Shown: positions 17,285-26,085 of the stretch, in pieces | Layout of the letters: the number at the start of each line of letters is the position of its first letter | Position numbering within the stretch: position 1 is the first letter of the stretch | Translations under genes and position numbers: made by a program | From: Acidobacteriota bacterium | GTDB taxonomy: Bacteria > Acidobacteriota > Polarisedimenticolia > JACPZX01 | Direction: 5' to 3' | Length of the DNA stretch: 64,000 nucleotides | NCBI GenBank assembly: GCA_016195325.1 | Contig: JACPZX010000062.1 | Span: forward strand, 1 to 64,000 | The notes under the pieces: model-generated | The model's database searches: none | The model's input: only the letters and a program-made list of their open reading frames with translations | Told to the model about the DNA's origin: nothing

Positions 17285-19744
17285 ATGTTCCTCGACCTCG
17301 TCAGAGACTTCGTCCACGGGGCGAGCGTCCTGCGCAAGAGCCCCGGCTTCGCCTTCGTCGCCATGACGACGCTGGCCCTCGGCATCGGCGTCAACACCGC
17401 CCTCTTCAGCGTCGTCAACGGGCTGCTGTTCGAGCCGCTCCCCGTCGAGAGGCCCGGCGAGCTCGTCGGCGTCTACAACCGGGCGCACGAGGGGATCGCG
17501 ACGCACACCCCCCTCGCGTTTCCGGATTACCGCGACATCCGGGACGGGACGAAGAGCCTCACCGGAATGTTCGGGTACGCCCTCGAGCCCCTCGCCCTCG
17601 AGACCGGCGGCAGCAACACCGTCGTGATGAGCGAGACGGCGACAGGGGACTACTTCACCACCCTCGGCGTGCGGGCCGCGCTGGGCCGGACCTTCACGGC
17701 GGCGGATGAGGAAGGAGCCGGGGCGGCGCCCGTCGTGGTCCTGAGCCACGCCGCCTGGCAGCGCCGCTTCGCGGGAGATCCCGGAATCCTGGGCCGCACG
17801 CTGCGCCTGAACGGCTCGCTCTTCACCGTCATCGGCATCGCCCCGCGGGAGTTCACGGGACTCTACCGGATGATCTCTCCGGACGTCTGGATCCCGATGC
17901 GCTGGACGACCGGGCGGCGCCTGAGCGATCTCGAGGGACGTGGCTCCCGCTGGATGATGGCGATGGCGAGGCTGAAGCCCGCGAGCACCCTCGCCGGGGC
18001 GCGGGCGGAGGCCGCGACGGTCGGCAAGCGGCTGCAGCGCGAGTACCCCGACACGAACCGGACGCGCGAAGTGGATCTGCTGCCCGCGAACAGCGTCACG
18101 ATCGTCCCGGGAATGGAGTCGGTCCTCTACCCGGTGTCGTTCGTCCTCCTCGCCGGGGTTGGGCTCGTTCTCCTCATCGCGAGCGCCAACGTGGCCAACA
18201 TGCTTCTCGCGCGGGCGGCCGCGCGGCGGCGAGAGTTCGCCGTCCGGCTCGCCCTCGGCGCGCCCAGGGGGCGCATCGTCCGCCAGCTCCTCGTCGAGAG
18301 TCTGCTGCTCGCGATCGGTGGGGCCGCGGGAGGGCTGCTCCTCGGAGCCTGGTCTCATTCGGCGCTGCTCGCGGCGATGCGCTCGCTCGAGCTGCCCTTC
18401 CCGATCACGCTGACGCTCGGCGCGCCGCTCGACGGGAGGGTGCTGGCCTACACCCTCGGCCTCGCGCTCGTCACCACACTGGCCTTCGGTCTGGCCCCGG
18501 CGCTCGAATCCTCGCGCCCCGGGCTCGTCGAAGGTTTGAAAGGGGAGTCGGGAGGCGGCGGGGCGCGCCCGCGGCGGCGGCTCCAGTCGGCTCTCGTCGT
18601 CGCGCAGGTCGCCTTCTCCCTGGTGCTCCTGATAGGCGCCGGCCTCTCGCTCCGCAGCCTTCTGAACGCCCACCGGATCGATCCGGGGTTCAGGACGCGA
18701 GGCGTGGTGAGCGCGGGCTTTTCCCCGACGCTTCGCGGCTACTCGTCCGAGCGCAGCCGCGCCTACTACGACCAGCTCCTCGCGCGGGTGCGCGCCCTTC
18801 CCGGAGTCACATCGGCCGCGGTGACGTCGCATCTGCCGCTGAGCTTCCAGGTCCGCACGACCGACGCGCGTCCGGAAGGCGCTCCGGCCCCGGCGGACGG
18901 GGAGGAGAACGAGGTCGACGTCGCCACCGCGGGCCCCGGGTATTTCGAGACGATGGAGATCCGTGTCGTGCGGGGAAGGAGCTTCATGGAGAGCGACGTC
19001 ACCGCGGCCACGCGCACTGCAATCGTCAACGAGTCCCTTGCCCGCGCTTTCTGGCCCGGGGAGGATCCCATCGGCCGCGGCATCGTCGTCGGCCGGGAAG
19101 CGGAGCGCTGGGAGGTGATCGGAGTCGTTCGCGACGCGAAGTACCGGACGCTCGGCGAGTCGCCGCGCTCCTGCCTCTACCAGGGGTACGGCGCCGCGTC
19201 GTTCGGCGACGAGACGCTCATCGCCGCGGCTCCGGGGGATCCCGCGCCCCTCGAGGCGGCCGTCCGCGACGTGGCGCGCGCGATCGACGAGAAGATGCCC
19301 GTGATGAGCCTCCAGACTCTGGAGGAGGCGACGAGCGTATCGCTCCTCCTCCCCCGCGCGGGAGCCTGGATCTTCATGCTCTTCGGCCTTCTCGGGAGCT
19401 CGATCGCCGTCGTGGGTCTGTACGGGCTCATCGCCTATCTCGCGAGCCGCCGGACGCGTGAGATCGGCATTCGGATGGCGCTCGGAGCGCGCCCGGCCGA
19501 CATCCTGAGGCTGGTGATCTCGCAGGGGCTGAAGGTCACCCTCGTGGGGGTCGCCCTCGGGCTCGCCGGCGCCTTCGCCGCGACGCGCGCCATCGGCGCG
19601 ATCCTCTACGGCATCAGCCCGACCGACACGCTGACGTATCTCGCCGTCGCGACGATCTTCCCGCTGACGGCCGCGGCGGCCTGTTACCTGCCCGCGCGCC
19701 GCGCCGCCGCGATCCAGCCCACCTCGGCGCTTCGATGCGAGTGA
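17285..19744 (+). CDS. ADOP-type MacB-like orphan ABC permease
   Basis: An 819-residue membrane protein built as a duplication of the MacB/FtsX permease unit. One N-terminal helix (about 20-42) is followed by a periplasmic core domain, a three-helix FtsX block (about 275-430), a second periplasmic domain and a final FtsX block (about 690-815). No ATPase gene is adjacent, which is the hallmark of acidobacterial duplicated orphan permeases. ANVANMLLARAAARRREFAVR in the first half corresponds to the repeated SRRTREIGIRMALGARP in the second. It probably works with an ATPase encoded elsewhere; substrate unknown. Confidence 0.9.
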   Translation: MFLDLVRDFVHGASVLRKSPGFAFVAMTTLALGIGVNTALFSVVNGLLFEPLPVERPGELVGVYNRAHEGIATHTPLAFPDYRDIRDGTKSLTGMFGYALEPLALETGGSNTVVMSETATGDYFTTLGVRAALGRTFTAADEEGAGAAPVVVLSHAAWQRRFAGDPGILGRTLRLNGSLFTVIGIAPREFTGLYRMISPDVWIPMRWTTGRRLSDLEGRGSRWMMAMARLKPASTLAGARAEAATVGKRLQREYPDTNRTREVDLLPANSVTIVPGMESVLYPVSFVLLAGVGLVLLIASANVANMLLARAAARRREFAVRLALGAPRGRIVRQLLVESLLLAIGGAAGGLLLGAWSHSALLAAMRSLELPFPITLTLGAPLDGRVLAYTLGLALVTTLAFGLAPALESSRPGLVEGLKGESGGGGARPRRRLQSALVVAQVAFSLVLLIGAGLSLRSLLNAHRIDPGFRTRGVVSAGFSPTLRGYSSERSRAYYDQLLARVRALPGVTSAAVTSHLPLSFQVRTTDARPEGAPAPADGEENEVDVATAGPGYFETMEIRVVRGRSFMESDVTAATRTAIVNESLARAFWPGEDPIGRGIVVGREAERWEVIGVVRDAKYRTLGESPRSCLYQGYGAASFGDETLIAAAPGDPAPLEAAVRDVARAIDEKMPVMSLQTLEEATSVSLLLPRAGAWIFMLFGLLGSSIAVVGLYGLIAYLASRRTREIGIRMALGARPADILRLVISQGLKVTLVGVALGLAGAFAATRAIGAILYGISPTDTLTYLAVATIFPLTAAAACYLPARRAAAIQPTSALRCE

Positions 19745-19768
19745 CCGAGGCCCGGCGACGGACGGAGG

Positions 19769-21214
19769 TCACTTCGCCTTCGGCGTGAGCGTCAGCGTGT
19801 TGGTGCGGTAGTCGATCTCCGTCACGAACCGGGCGAGCTCGGGAAAGCCGATCACGAGGTAGACCTCGGACTCGAGGGCGCGGCTGAATCGGGCGAGATC
19901 GACGCACGGCATCCGGTCGGCCTTGAAGTCGACTCCGCCGAACGAGAGGGTCGCCTCGCGCAGGGCCTTGCGGGCGAGGCTCCCCGCGAGCCCGACCGAT
20001 CTCCCCTGGACCCAGTCGCCGGGGAGGAGCTCGAGTCCCGGCACGCGCGGCGCGGCCGACATCGTGGCGAGGGACGACGACGCTCCGGTGTCGACCATCG
20101 CGTTGAGCGGCGTTCCGTTGAGGGAGGCCTTCACGAAGATCTGACCGCCGACGTTACGGAAGGGGATCGCGAGCGGCGCCGGCGCGCTGCCGGCAGGCTT
20201 CGGCGCGTCGGGCTTCCCGTCGTTGAGCCTCAGGCCGAGCGTCCCCGGATCGAGGTCGACCCGGATCAGGAAGCTCCCGAGGATCGGCGGGCCGAAGAGC
20301 CCTTCCTCGTCTCCCCTGGGCTCCGCGATCGTCGCGGAGACGTTGCGGATCGACACCCCTCCGAGCTTCAGGCTCTTGATCAGCACCAGGTCGCCGTCGA
20401 CGACTCCCTTTCCCCCCATCCCGGTCACCGTGAAGGGGCGAATCGTCTTCACCTTCGCGAGCTTCGCGAGCCGCGGCGAGATGGTGAGCCCCGTCGCGCC
20501 GGTGTCGAAGGCGAACCGCTGCCCCGCCGCGGTGTTCACGTCGGCCTTCAGGTAAGCCTGGCCGCGCAGCACGTTCAGAGGGAGATCGGTGGGGTCGGAC
20601 GTCACGATCTCCCCCAGGGGCTCATCGCGAAGTTCCTTCAAGAGCTCGATCCACGCGCGCACGTTGTTGATCACCCCCTCGCCTTCGACGGGAGGCATGT
20701 CGAGGTAGTGCGTGAGGAGCCTGATGACGTCCTCCCGCTTCGCGAGGTGATTCGACAGGGTGCGGACGTAGCGCGGGTTGTTCGGGTCGAGCGCCGCCGC
20801 CCGGTGAAAGGACTCGGCCGCGTCGCCGTAGTGCCCGACCGTGCGGAGGATTCTTCCGATGCCGAACTGGGCGGGGGCGAAGTTGGGGTCTGCAGCCGCG
20901 GCCGCGCGGTACGCCGCCTCCGCCTCCTCGAAATCTCCGCGTCGATAGAGCGCGTCGGCCAACAGCGTGCCGGCGGCGGCGGATTCGGGATGCGCGGCGA
21001 CGATTCCCCTGGCGGCGTCGAGGGCCTCCTGCCACCTGTCGGCGTCGAGGAGCTTCTGCGCGACGGCGACGGGATCGGGGGGGGGAGGGGCCGGGGCGCC
21101 CGCGGGGGCGTTCGGATCGGGATCGGCCGCGGCGGCGGCGAGGATGGCGCCGGCGAGCGCGAGGGCGATGACGGCGCTCGCGCCGCGGTGCGATCCGGCG
21201 CGCCCGCCCGTCAT
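19769..21214 (-). CDS. exported TPR protein with two retropepsin-like domains
   Basis: Secreted or lipid-exposed protein of 481 residues. The ATG at 21214 overlaps the stop of the upstream pmbA-like gene and starts a signal peptide. Residues about 48-160 form three TPR-like units. Two aspartyl protease half-domains follow, with catalytic-type motifs FDTGA at about 236-240 and VDTGA at about 374-378. A pair of such domains in one chain could make an internal pepsin-like dimer. The open frame upstream of 21214 lies in the neighbouring gene. It is the last gene of the tldD-pmbA operon, so a role in peptide processing is a guess from context. Confidence 0.85.
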   Translation of the reverse strand: MTGGRAGSHRGASAVIALALAGAILAAAAADPDPNAPAGAPAPPPPDPVAVAQKLLDADRWQEALDAARGIVAAHPESAAAGTLLADALYRRGDFEEAEAAYRAAAAADPNFAPAQFGIGRILRTVGHYGDAAESFHRAAALDPNNPRYVRTLSNHLAKREDVIRLLTHYLDMPPVEGEGVINNVRAWIELLKELRDEPLGEIVTSDPTDLPLNVLRGQAYLKADVNTAAGQRFAFDTGATGLTISPRLAKLAKVKTIRPFTVTGMGGKGVVDGDLVLIKSLKLGGVSIRNVSATIAEPRGDEEGLFGPPILGSFLIRVDLDPGTLGLRLNDGKPDAPKPAGSAPAPLAIPFRNVGGQIFVKASLNGTPLNAMVDTGASSSLATMSAAPRVPGLELLPGDWVQGRSVGLAGSLARKALREATLSFGGVDFKADRMPCVDLARFSRALESEVYLVIGFPELARFVTEIDYRTNTLTLTPKAK

Positions 21215-22584
21215 GACGATCGGATCGGCGCCCGTCTCAGGAGGAGCGAGGGCGCTCCGAACGAGCCGCCGCGCTGAAAGAACGTGAGGTCGGTCCCCGC
21301 GGCCTCGATCTCGCCGAGGATCTCCCGAGCCGTCCCCGCGAGGTACCCGCCCGCCAGGGGCGCGCCGAGGCGCCCTCCTTCGATCCACCTGCCGGTGAAG
21401 GGGACGGCGAACGCCGACTCGGGGCCGGAGAGCCGCGGGAGCCGCCCGAGCGTCGTGATGCGGATCCCCTGCTTCAGCGAGGCGATGAGCTCCGCAGGCG
21501 AGCCCGCCCCCGGCTTGATGAAGAAATTGGAGGTCTTCAGCTCCGGGGACTCACGAAACGAGGCGCGCACACCGTTGCCCGTCGACCCCTCGCCCCCTTC
21601 ACCCCCCGTCAGATCGCGCAGGAGCTCGCGCACGACGCCGCGCTCGATCACGACCGTGCGCTGCGTCCGGCATCCCTCGCCGTCGAACGGAGCGGAGGCG
21701 ACCCCCCCGGGGATTCTGCCGTCGTCCAGCATCGTCAGCGCCTGCCCGCCGATCCTTTCCCCGCGGGACGGCGCGGCGCGGCGGGACCCCTCGGCGCCGG
21801 CCGCAACGCCCTGCGTGACCCAGGGGGCGACGGCGGCGACGATCTCCGCCGCGGCCCGCGGGCCGAGGACGACCTCGTGAATTCCGGCCGGCGGGAGCTT
21901 CGGCGATTCCGCCTCCTCCATCAGCCCGATCGCCTCCACGATCGCAGAGTCGGCGGCGAGCCCCCGCAGGCTCCTCGCGGCGCGGACGACGCGGGCCGAC
22001 ACGTGGCGCCGGTCGGGCCCCGCGCTCATCGTGAGGTCGAGCCTCGCCATCGACTGCCGGAAGGACCCCGAGAAGCCCGAGCTGTTCACGAGGAGCACCG
22101 TCGAGATCGTCGCGACGAGCCGGATCTCCGCCTCGCACCCGGCCGCCGCCTCGAGCGCGTGATTCCGCATCTGCTCGGCGACGGCGAGGAGGCTTTCCGG
22201 AGATCCGTCGAGGTCGGGGTCGAAGAGGCCGAGGCCGCGGCCGTCGGCGACCCATGGGGAGGGGAGCGTCCGCGCGCCCGGCGCCGAGCCCGCCGCGGTG
22301 TCGGCGGCGCGGCGGGCGAGCGCCGACGGGGAGGCGCCCACCGACGGCTCGTCGTCTCCGACGCGCAGCGTCGCGGCGGCGAGGGCGGATCGCCCATCGG
22401 CTCCGAACCAGCGCAGCGCGATCCCGCGCTCGGCCGATCGGCCGAGCGCTCCCGACGGCAGCGACGTCTCGCGCGAGATCGACTCCTTCACGTACACGTC
22501 GGCGGCGGCCGCCCCGGCCCGCTCCGCCTCGTCGAGGGCCTCCGCGGCGAGGCGGGCCGCGGCGTCCTTCGTCCGATCGATCAC
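21211..22584 (-). CDS. pmbA: TldD/PmbA family protein, PmbA (TldE)-like subunit
   Basis: A 457-residue PmbA/TldE-like protein, partner of TldD in a heteromeric metalloprotease that degrades unfolded peptides and matures peptides such as microcin B17 in enterobacteria. It has no HExxxH motif, as expected for the TldE side. The C-terminal half shows the usual pattern SNFFIKPG, and the GIRITTLG region is also present. The GTG start at 22584 overlaps the tldD stop as GTGA. Much of the protein is Arg- and Ala-rich, reflecting the high G+C content. Confidence 0.85.
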   Translation of the reverse strand: MIDRTKDAAARLAAEALDEAERAGAAAADVYVKESISRETSLPSGALGRSAERGIALRWFGADGRSALAAATLRVGDDEPSVGASPSALARRAADTAAGSAPGARTLPSPWVADGRGLGLFDPDLDGSPESLLAVAEQMRNHALEAAAGCEAEIRLVATISTVLLVNSSGFSGSFRQSMARLDLTMSAGPDRRHVSARVVRAARSLRGLAADSAIVEAIGLMEEAESPKLPPAGIHEVVLGPRAAAEIVAAVAPWVTQGVAAGAEGSRRAAPSRGERIGGQALTMLDDGRIPGGVASAPFDGEGCRTQRTVVIERGVVRELLRDLTGGEGGEGSTGNGVRASFRESPELKTSNFFIKPGAGSPAELIASLKQGIRITTLGRLPRLSGPESAFAVPFTGRWIEGGRLGAPLAGGYLAGTAREILGEIEAAGTDLTFFQRGGSFGAPSLLLRRAPIRSS

Positions 22585-23972
22585 GAGGCGACTCCCGGCA
22601 GGACCTTCAGCTTCGAGACCCGGAGCGACGGCGCCGCCTGCCCGACCGGAACGATCTGGTCGTCCTTGATGCACGACCCCGCGCCGACGTCGATCCTCAC
22701 GTCGTTCGCCACGCCGTCGATCGATCGGAGCAGCTCGCGGCACCCGCCGACGAGGAAGGCGCGCGTCACGAGGCGCCCCGCCCGGCCTCCCTCGATGAGG
22801 CGCCCCGACTCGACCTCGAGACGAAACTCGCCGCGGCGCGGGTCCACCTGCCCGCGACCGAGACGATCCACGAGAAGGCCGCGGGCGATGGGCGCGACGA
22901 GCTCCTCCGGATCGCGCGGGCCTTCGGCGAGGACGAGGTTCGTCATCCGGGGGAGCGACGTGAAGCGGTACGACTCGCGCCTCGAGCCCGACGTCGACTC
23001 TCCTCCCGTGGCCGCCGCCGTCGCGTCGTCCGACAGGAAGCCGCGGAGCACCCCCGCCTCGATGAGCACCGTGGCTCGGGCCTGGCGCCCTTCGTCGTCC
23101 ATCAGGAAGCGCACGCGACCGCCGGCGAGAGTCGGGTCGTCGAGAAGCGTCAGCTCGTCGCAGGCGATCTTCTCCCCGGCCAGTCGCGCGAACGGGGAGA
23201 CGCCCGCGGTCACGAGATCCGCCTCGAGAAGATGCCCGCAGATCTCGTGCAGCAGGACTCCCGTGGCCTCGGGGCCGAAGACGGCGGGGCCTTCGAACGC
23301 GGGAGGCGGGACGGCCTCGAGCCGCGGAACGCCGCGCGCGACGCACTCGGCGGCGGCGTCCCGCCACGCGGCGGTGGCGGCGACCGCAGAATCGGCGAAG
23401 CCGTCGGCCCACCGGGAGGCCTCCACGGTCACGATGCGCTCCCTGCGGCGGAGTGTCACGGAGCAGCGCCCCTCGACGGTCGCGCGGAGATCGCGGGCCG
23501 CGAAGAACGGCGCGGCGTCGCGCGGCCGGGCGACCACGACGCGGGCGAGGGAGATGGTCGCGTCGAGTTTCGCGCCGATCACCTCGGCGCCCGCGCGCGC
23601 GGATCCCGCGGCAAGCTCTTCGGTCCACGCGTCGAAGATGGCGCGGATCGGATCGATCCAGAGGGATGTCCGCTCCCGAACGCTCATCTCCGCGATCGAG
23701 GCGGGCTCGGCAAGGGCGTCGGCGAGATCACCGGCCGCGCGCCTCAGCATCCCGGGGGACGGATCGTCGAGGACGGCGGTGAACGGCCTCGATCCGGCGA
23801 TCCCGCTCGCGCGGCACCCGGTCTCCTCGAGCAGGAGCGCGGGGCGCGCGAGGCCGTCGCGCCGCGAGAGGTGGACCGTCGAGCGTCTCTCGTGGAACAG
23901 GAGCTCCACCCGGAAGAAATCCGGGACGACGTCGTCGGTTGAGGCGGCGCGCCCTCGCGTGCGAGAGACCAT
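22581..23972 (-). CDS. tldD: TldD-like metalloprotease
   Basis: A 463-residue TldD-type protease, the metal-binding partner of the PmbA-like protein. The HExxxH motif is HEICGH at residues 242-247, inside the longer family motif ending HLLEAD. The C-terminal stretch with CIKDDQIVPVG also fits the family. A minus-strand promoter lies at 24021-24050, so this is the first gene of a three-gene operon (tldD, pmbA, TPR-retropepsin) with overlapping stops and starts. No nearby RiPP precursor was found. Confidence 0.88.
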   Translation of the reverse strand: MVSRTRGRAASTDDVVPDFFRVELLFHERRSTVHLSRRDGLARPALLLEETGCRASGIAGSRPFTAVLDDPSPGMLRRAAGDLADALAEPASIAEMSVRERTSLWIDPIRAIFDAWTEELAAGSARAGAEVIGAKLDATISLARVVVARPRDAAPFFAARDLRATVEGRCSVTLRRRERIVTVEASRWADGFADSAVAATAAWRDAAAECVARGVPRLEAVPPPAFEGPAVFGPEATGVLLHEICGHLLEADLVTAGVSPFARLAGEKIACDELTLLDDPTLAGGRVRFLMDDEGRQARATVLIEAGVLRGFLSDDATAAATGGESTSGSRRESYRFTSLPRMTNLVLAEGPRDPEELVAPIARGLLVDRLGRGQVDPRRGEFRLEVESGRLIEGGRAGRLVTRAFLVGGCRELLRSIDGVANDVRIDVGAGSCIKDDQIVPVGQAAPSLRVSKLKVLPGVAS

Positions 23973-24020
23973 CGGGCGCTCCTCCGTGAGGTGTTGGATG
24001 GACGGATGCGGCAGGCGGGC

Positions 24021-24050
24021 ATCTTAGCCCCCGCTCGCGAAGCGATTCAA
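24021..24050 (-). promoter_or_regulatory. promoter for the tldD operon
   Basis: Minus-strand -35 TTGAAT (24045-24050) and -10 TAAGAT (24021-24026) with an 18-bp spacer, about 50 bp upstream of the tldD start. Confidence 0.55.
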
Positions 24051-24066
24051 GAAGCGGGCGCGCGGT

Positions 24067-24095
24067 TTGACTCCCCGGGGTCGCGTCCCTAGCAT
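24067..24095 (+). promoter_or_regulatory. promoter for the btuC-like gene, leaderless
   Basis: -35 TTGACT (24067-24072), 17-bp spacer, -10 TAGCAT (24090-24095). The GTG start codon is at 24102, where transcription itself should begin, so the mRNA would have no 5' leader and no ribosome binding site. Confidence 0.6.
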
Positions 24096-24101
24096 CGACG
24101 G

Positions 24102-25163
24102 GTGACGCCCGATCGATCGGTCCCTCCCTCCCTCGACGCGTCCCGCCGGCACACGGCGGCGCGGGCGCTTCGAGTCACCCTCTCGCTCGCGGCCGCGGCC
24201 TGCGCGGCGGGGGCCCTCGCGACGACGATCGGGAGCAGCCACGTCGGGCTCTCGGATCTCCCCGCCGTTCTCCTCGGGCGCGGACCTTCCGAGGCGCGGG
24301 CCATCTTCGCCGACGTGCGGCTGCCGCGCGTCCTCCTCGCGGCGATCGTCGGCGCGGCGCTCGCCTCGGCGGGAGGGGCTCTCCAGTCGGTGCTCCGGAA
24401 CCCGCTCGCCGATCCCTACATCCTCGGCCTCTCCGGCGGGGCGGGCCTCGGCGCCATCCTCTGGAGCACGATCGCTCCTGCGACCAGCGACCTCGGGCCC
24501 GCGCTTCGCCCCTTCTTCGCCTTCGCCGGGGCGGTCGCGGCCGTGTTCGGCCTTCTCGCGCTGTCGCGGGCGCGGGGCCGGAAGAACGCGGCGACGATGC
24601 TCTTGATGGGGGCTGTCCTCAACGCAACCTGCATCGCGCTGATCCTCTTCGTCGTCACCGTGGCGGATGTCGGGCGGTACCAGGGGGTGATGTACTGGCT
24701 GGTCGGAAGCCTCTCGCCTCCGTCCGGCAGCCTCCTGGCGGCCATCTACGTCTGCGTGTCCGCCGGGGTGATCGGCCTCACGCTGCTGGGGCCGCACCTC
24801 AATCTCCTGTCGGCCGGCGAGGAGACGGCGGCGCAGCTCGGCTCGCCCGTCGCGCGCGTGCGCCTCCTCGCCATCCTCGCGGCGTGCCTCGTCACCGCGG
24901 CGGCCGTCTCGGTCTCGGGGCTGATCGGCTTCGTCGGCCTGATGGTCCCGCACCTCGCGCGCCTGTGGTTCGGGCCGGACAACCGGCTCCTCGTCCCCGC
25001 GTCGGCGCTGCTCGGCGCGCTGATCCTGATCGTCGCCGACACGCTCGCGCGCGTCCTCCTCGCGCCGACGCAGATCCCCGTCGGCGTCATCACGGCGATC
25101 GCGGGCGGCCCGTGCTTCCTCTGGCTCTTCGCCGTCCGCGGCGAGGAGGGTGGGGCGTCGTGA
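24102..25163 (+). CDS. btuC: FecCD/BtuC-type ABC transporter permease
   Basis: Inner membrane permease of 353 residues in the FecCD/BtuC family, importing corrinoids or ferric siderophores. About ten hydrophobic segments are present. Family motifs are LPRVLLAAIVGAALASAGG, NPLADPYILGLSGGAG and GLIGFVGLMVPHLAR in the usual order. The GTG start at 24102 directly follows a promoter, with no leader. It overlaps the ATPase gene by 4 bp. No BtuF-type binding protein is encoded next to it. The riboswitch-controlled receptor operon 3 kb away favours vitamin B12 as cargo; iron complexes cannot be excluded from sequence. Confidence 0.85.
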   Translation: MTPDRSVPPSLDASRRHTAARALRVTLSLAAAACAAGALATTIGSSHVGLSDLPAVLLGRGPSEARAIFADVRLPRVLLAAIVGAALASAGGALQSVLRNPLADPYILGLSGGAGLGAILWSTIAPATSDLGPALRPFFAFAGAVAAVFGLLALSRARGRKNAATMLLMGAVLNATCIALILFVVTVADVGRYQGVMYWLVGSLSPPSGSLLAAIYVCVSAGVIGLTLLGPHLNLLSAGEETAAQLGSPVARVRLLAILAACLVTAAAVSVSGLIGFVGLMVPHLARLWFGPDNRLLVPASALLGALILIVADTLARVLLAPTQIPVGVITAIAGGPCFLWLFAVRGEEGGAS

Positions 25164-25948
25164 GCGAGGGCCTCGAGGCGCGCTCGATCGGCTTCGGCTA
25201 CGGCGACGGGAATCTGTTCCACGACCTGTCCCTCTCGGTCCGCGCCGGGGAGATGGTGGGCCTCATCGGCCCGAACGGTTCGGGGAAGACCACGCTCCTC
25301 CGGATCCTCTCCGGCGTCCTCGCGCCGCGCACGGGGGGCGTCCGGCTGACCGGCGGTCCCGGCGGCGACGTGGAAATGGCGGCGCTCGAGGCGGGCGAGC
25401 GATCGCGGCGCATCGCGGTGGTCCCGCAGGAATCGCGCCTCACCTTCGACTTCACCGCGATCGAGGTGGTCCTCATGGCTCGGGCGGCCCGCCTCGGCCT
25501 CCTCGGCGTCGAGAGCCGGGAGGATCTCGACGCGGCGCGGCGCGCGATGGAGAGGACTGGAACGGCTCCGTTCGCCGGCCGGCTCATCGGCCAGCTCAGC
25601 GGCGGCGAGCGCCAGCTCGTCTTCGTCGCGCGCGCCCTCGCCCAGGAGCCGGGTCTTCTTCTACTCGACGAGCCGACGGCCTTTCTCGACATCCGCCACC
25701 GCCTCGAGATCTACGCGTTGCTCTCAGATCTCAACGCCCGCGAGGGGCTGACGGTCGCGATCACGTCGCACGACATCAACCTCGCCGCGCGCTTCTGCCG
25801 CCGGCTCGTCCTGCTGAAGGCGGGCCGGGTCATCGCCGACGGGGGAGCCGCTGAGGTCTTCCGCGCGGAGATCCTCTCCGACCTCTTCGATACCCCGCTT
25901 CGGGTCGTGAAGGATGACGCCACCGGACGCCCGTTCGCTCTCCCGTAG
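25160..25948 (+). CDS. btuD: FecE/BtuD-type ABC transporter ATP-binding protein
   Basis: ATPase of 262 residues that powers the adjacent permease. Walker A is GPNGSGKTT at residues 38-46, the signature is LSGGERQL near residue 150, and Walker B is LLLLDEPTAFLD near 171, with a switch histidine at TSHDINLA. The start GTG at 25160 overlaps the permease stop (GTGA). The upstream open frame within the permease gene is a shadow. Confidence 0.9.
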   Translation: MSEGLEARSIGFGYGDGNLFHDLSLSVRAGEMVGLIGPNGSGKTTLLRILSGVLAPRTGGVRLTGGPGGDVEMAALEAGERSRRIAVVPQESRLTFDFTAIEVVLMARAARLGLLGVESREDLDAARRAMERTGTAPFAGRLIGQLSGGERQLVFVARALAQEPGLLLLDEPTAFLDIRHRLEIYALLSDLNAREGLTVAITSHDINLAARFCRRLVLLKAGRVIADGGAAEVFRAEILSDLFDTPLRVVKDDATGRPFALP

Positions 25949-25965
25949 CATTCCTTTCTAAGTTG

Positions 25966-25995
25966 TTGATGTTCACATTGTTTCAGAGCTAGACT
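25966..25995 (+). promoter_or_regulatory. candidate promoter for the thrombospondin-repeat protein
   Basis: TTGATG (25966-25971), 18-bp spacer, TAGACT (25990-25995), in a locally A+T-rich gap about 90 bp before the start codon. Confidence 0.45.
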
Positions 25996-26085
25996 GCCGC
26001 CGGTCAGGGGGTGGCTCGGGCTCCCCCATCATCTTTATATGCTGGTCCGCCGGGGGATCCCTCGAGCGGGTCGACAGGAGACTCG

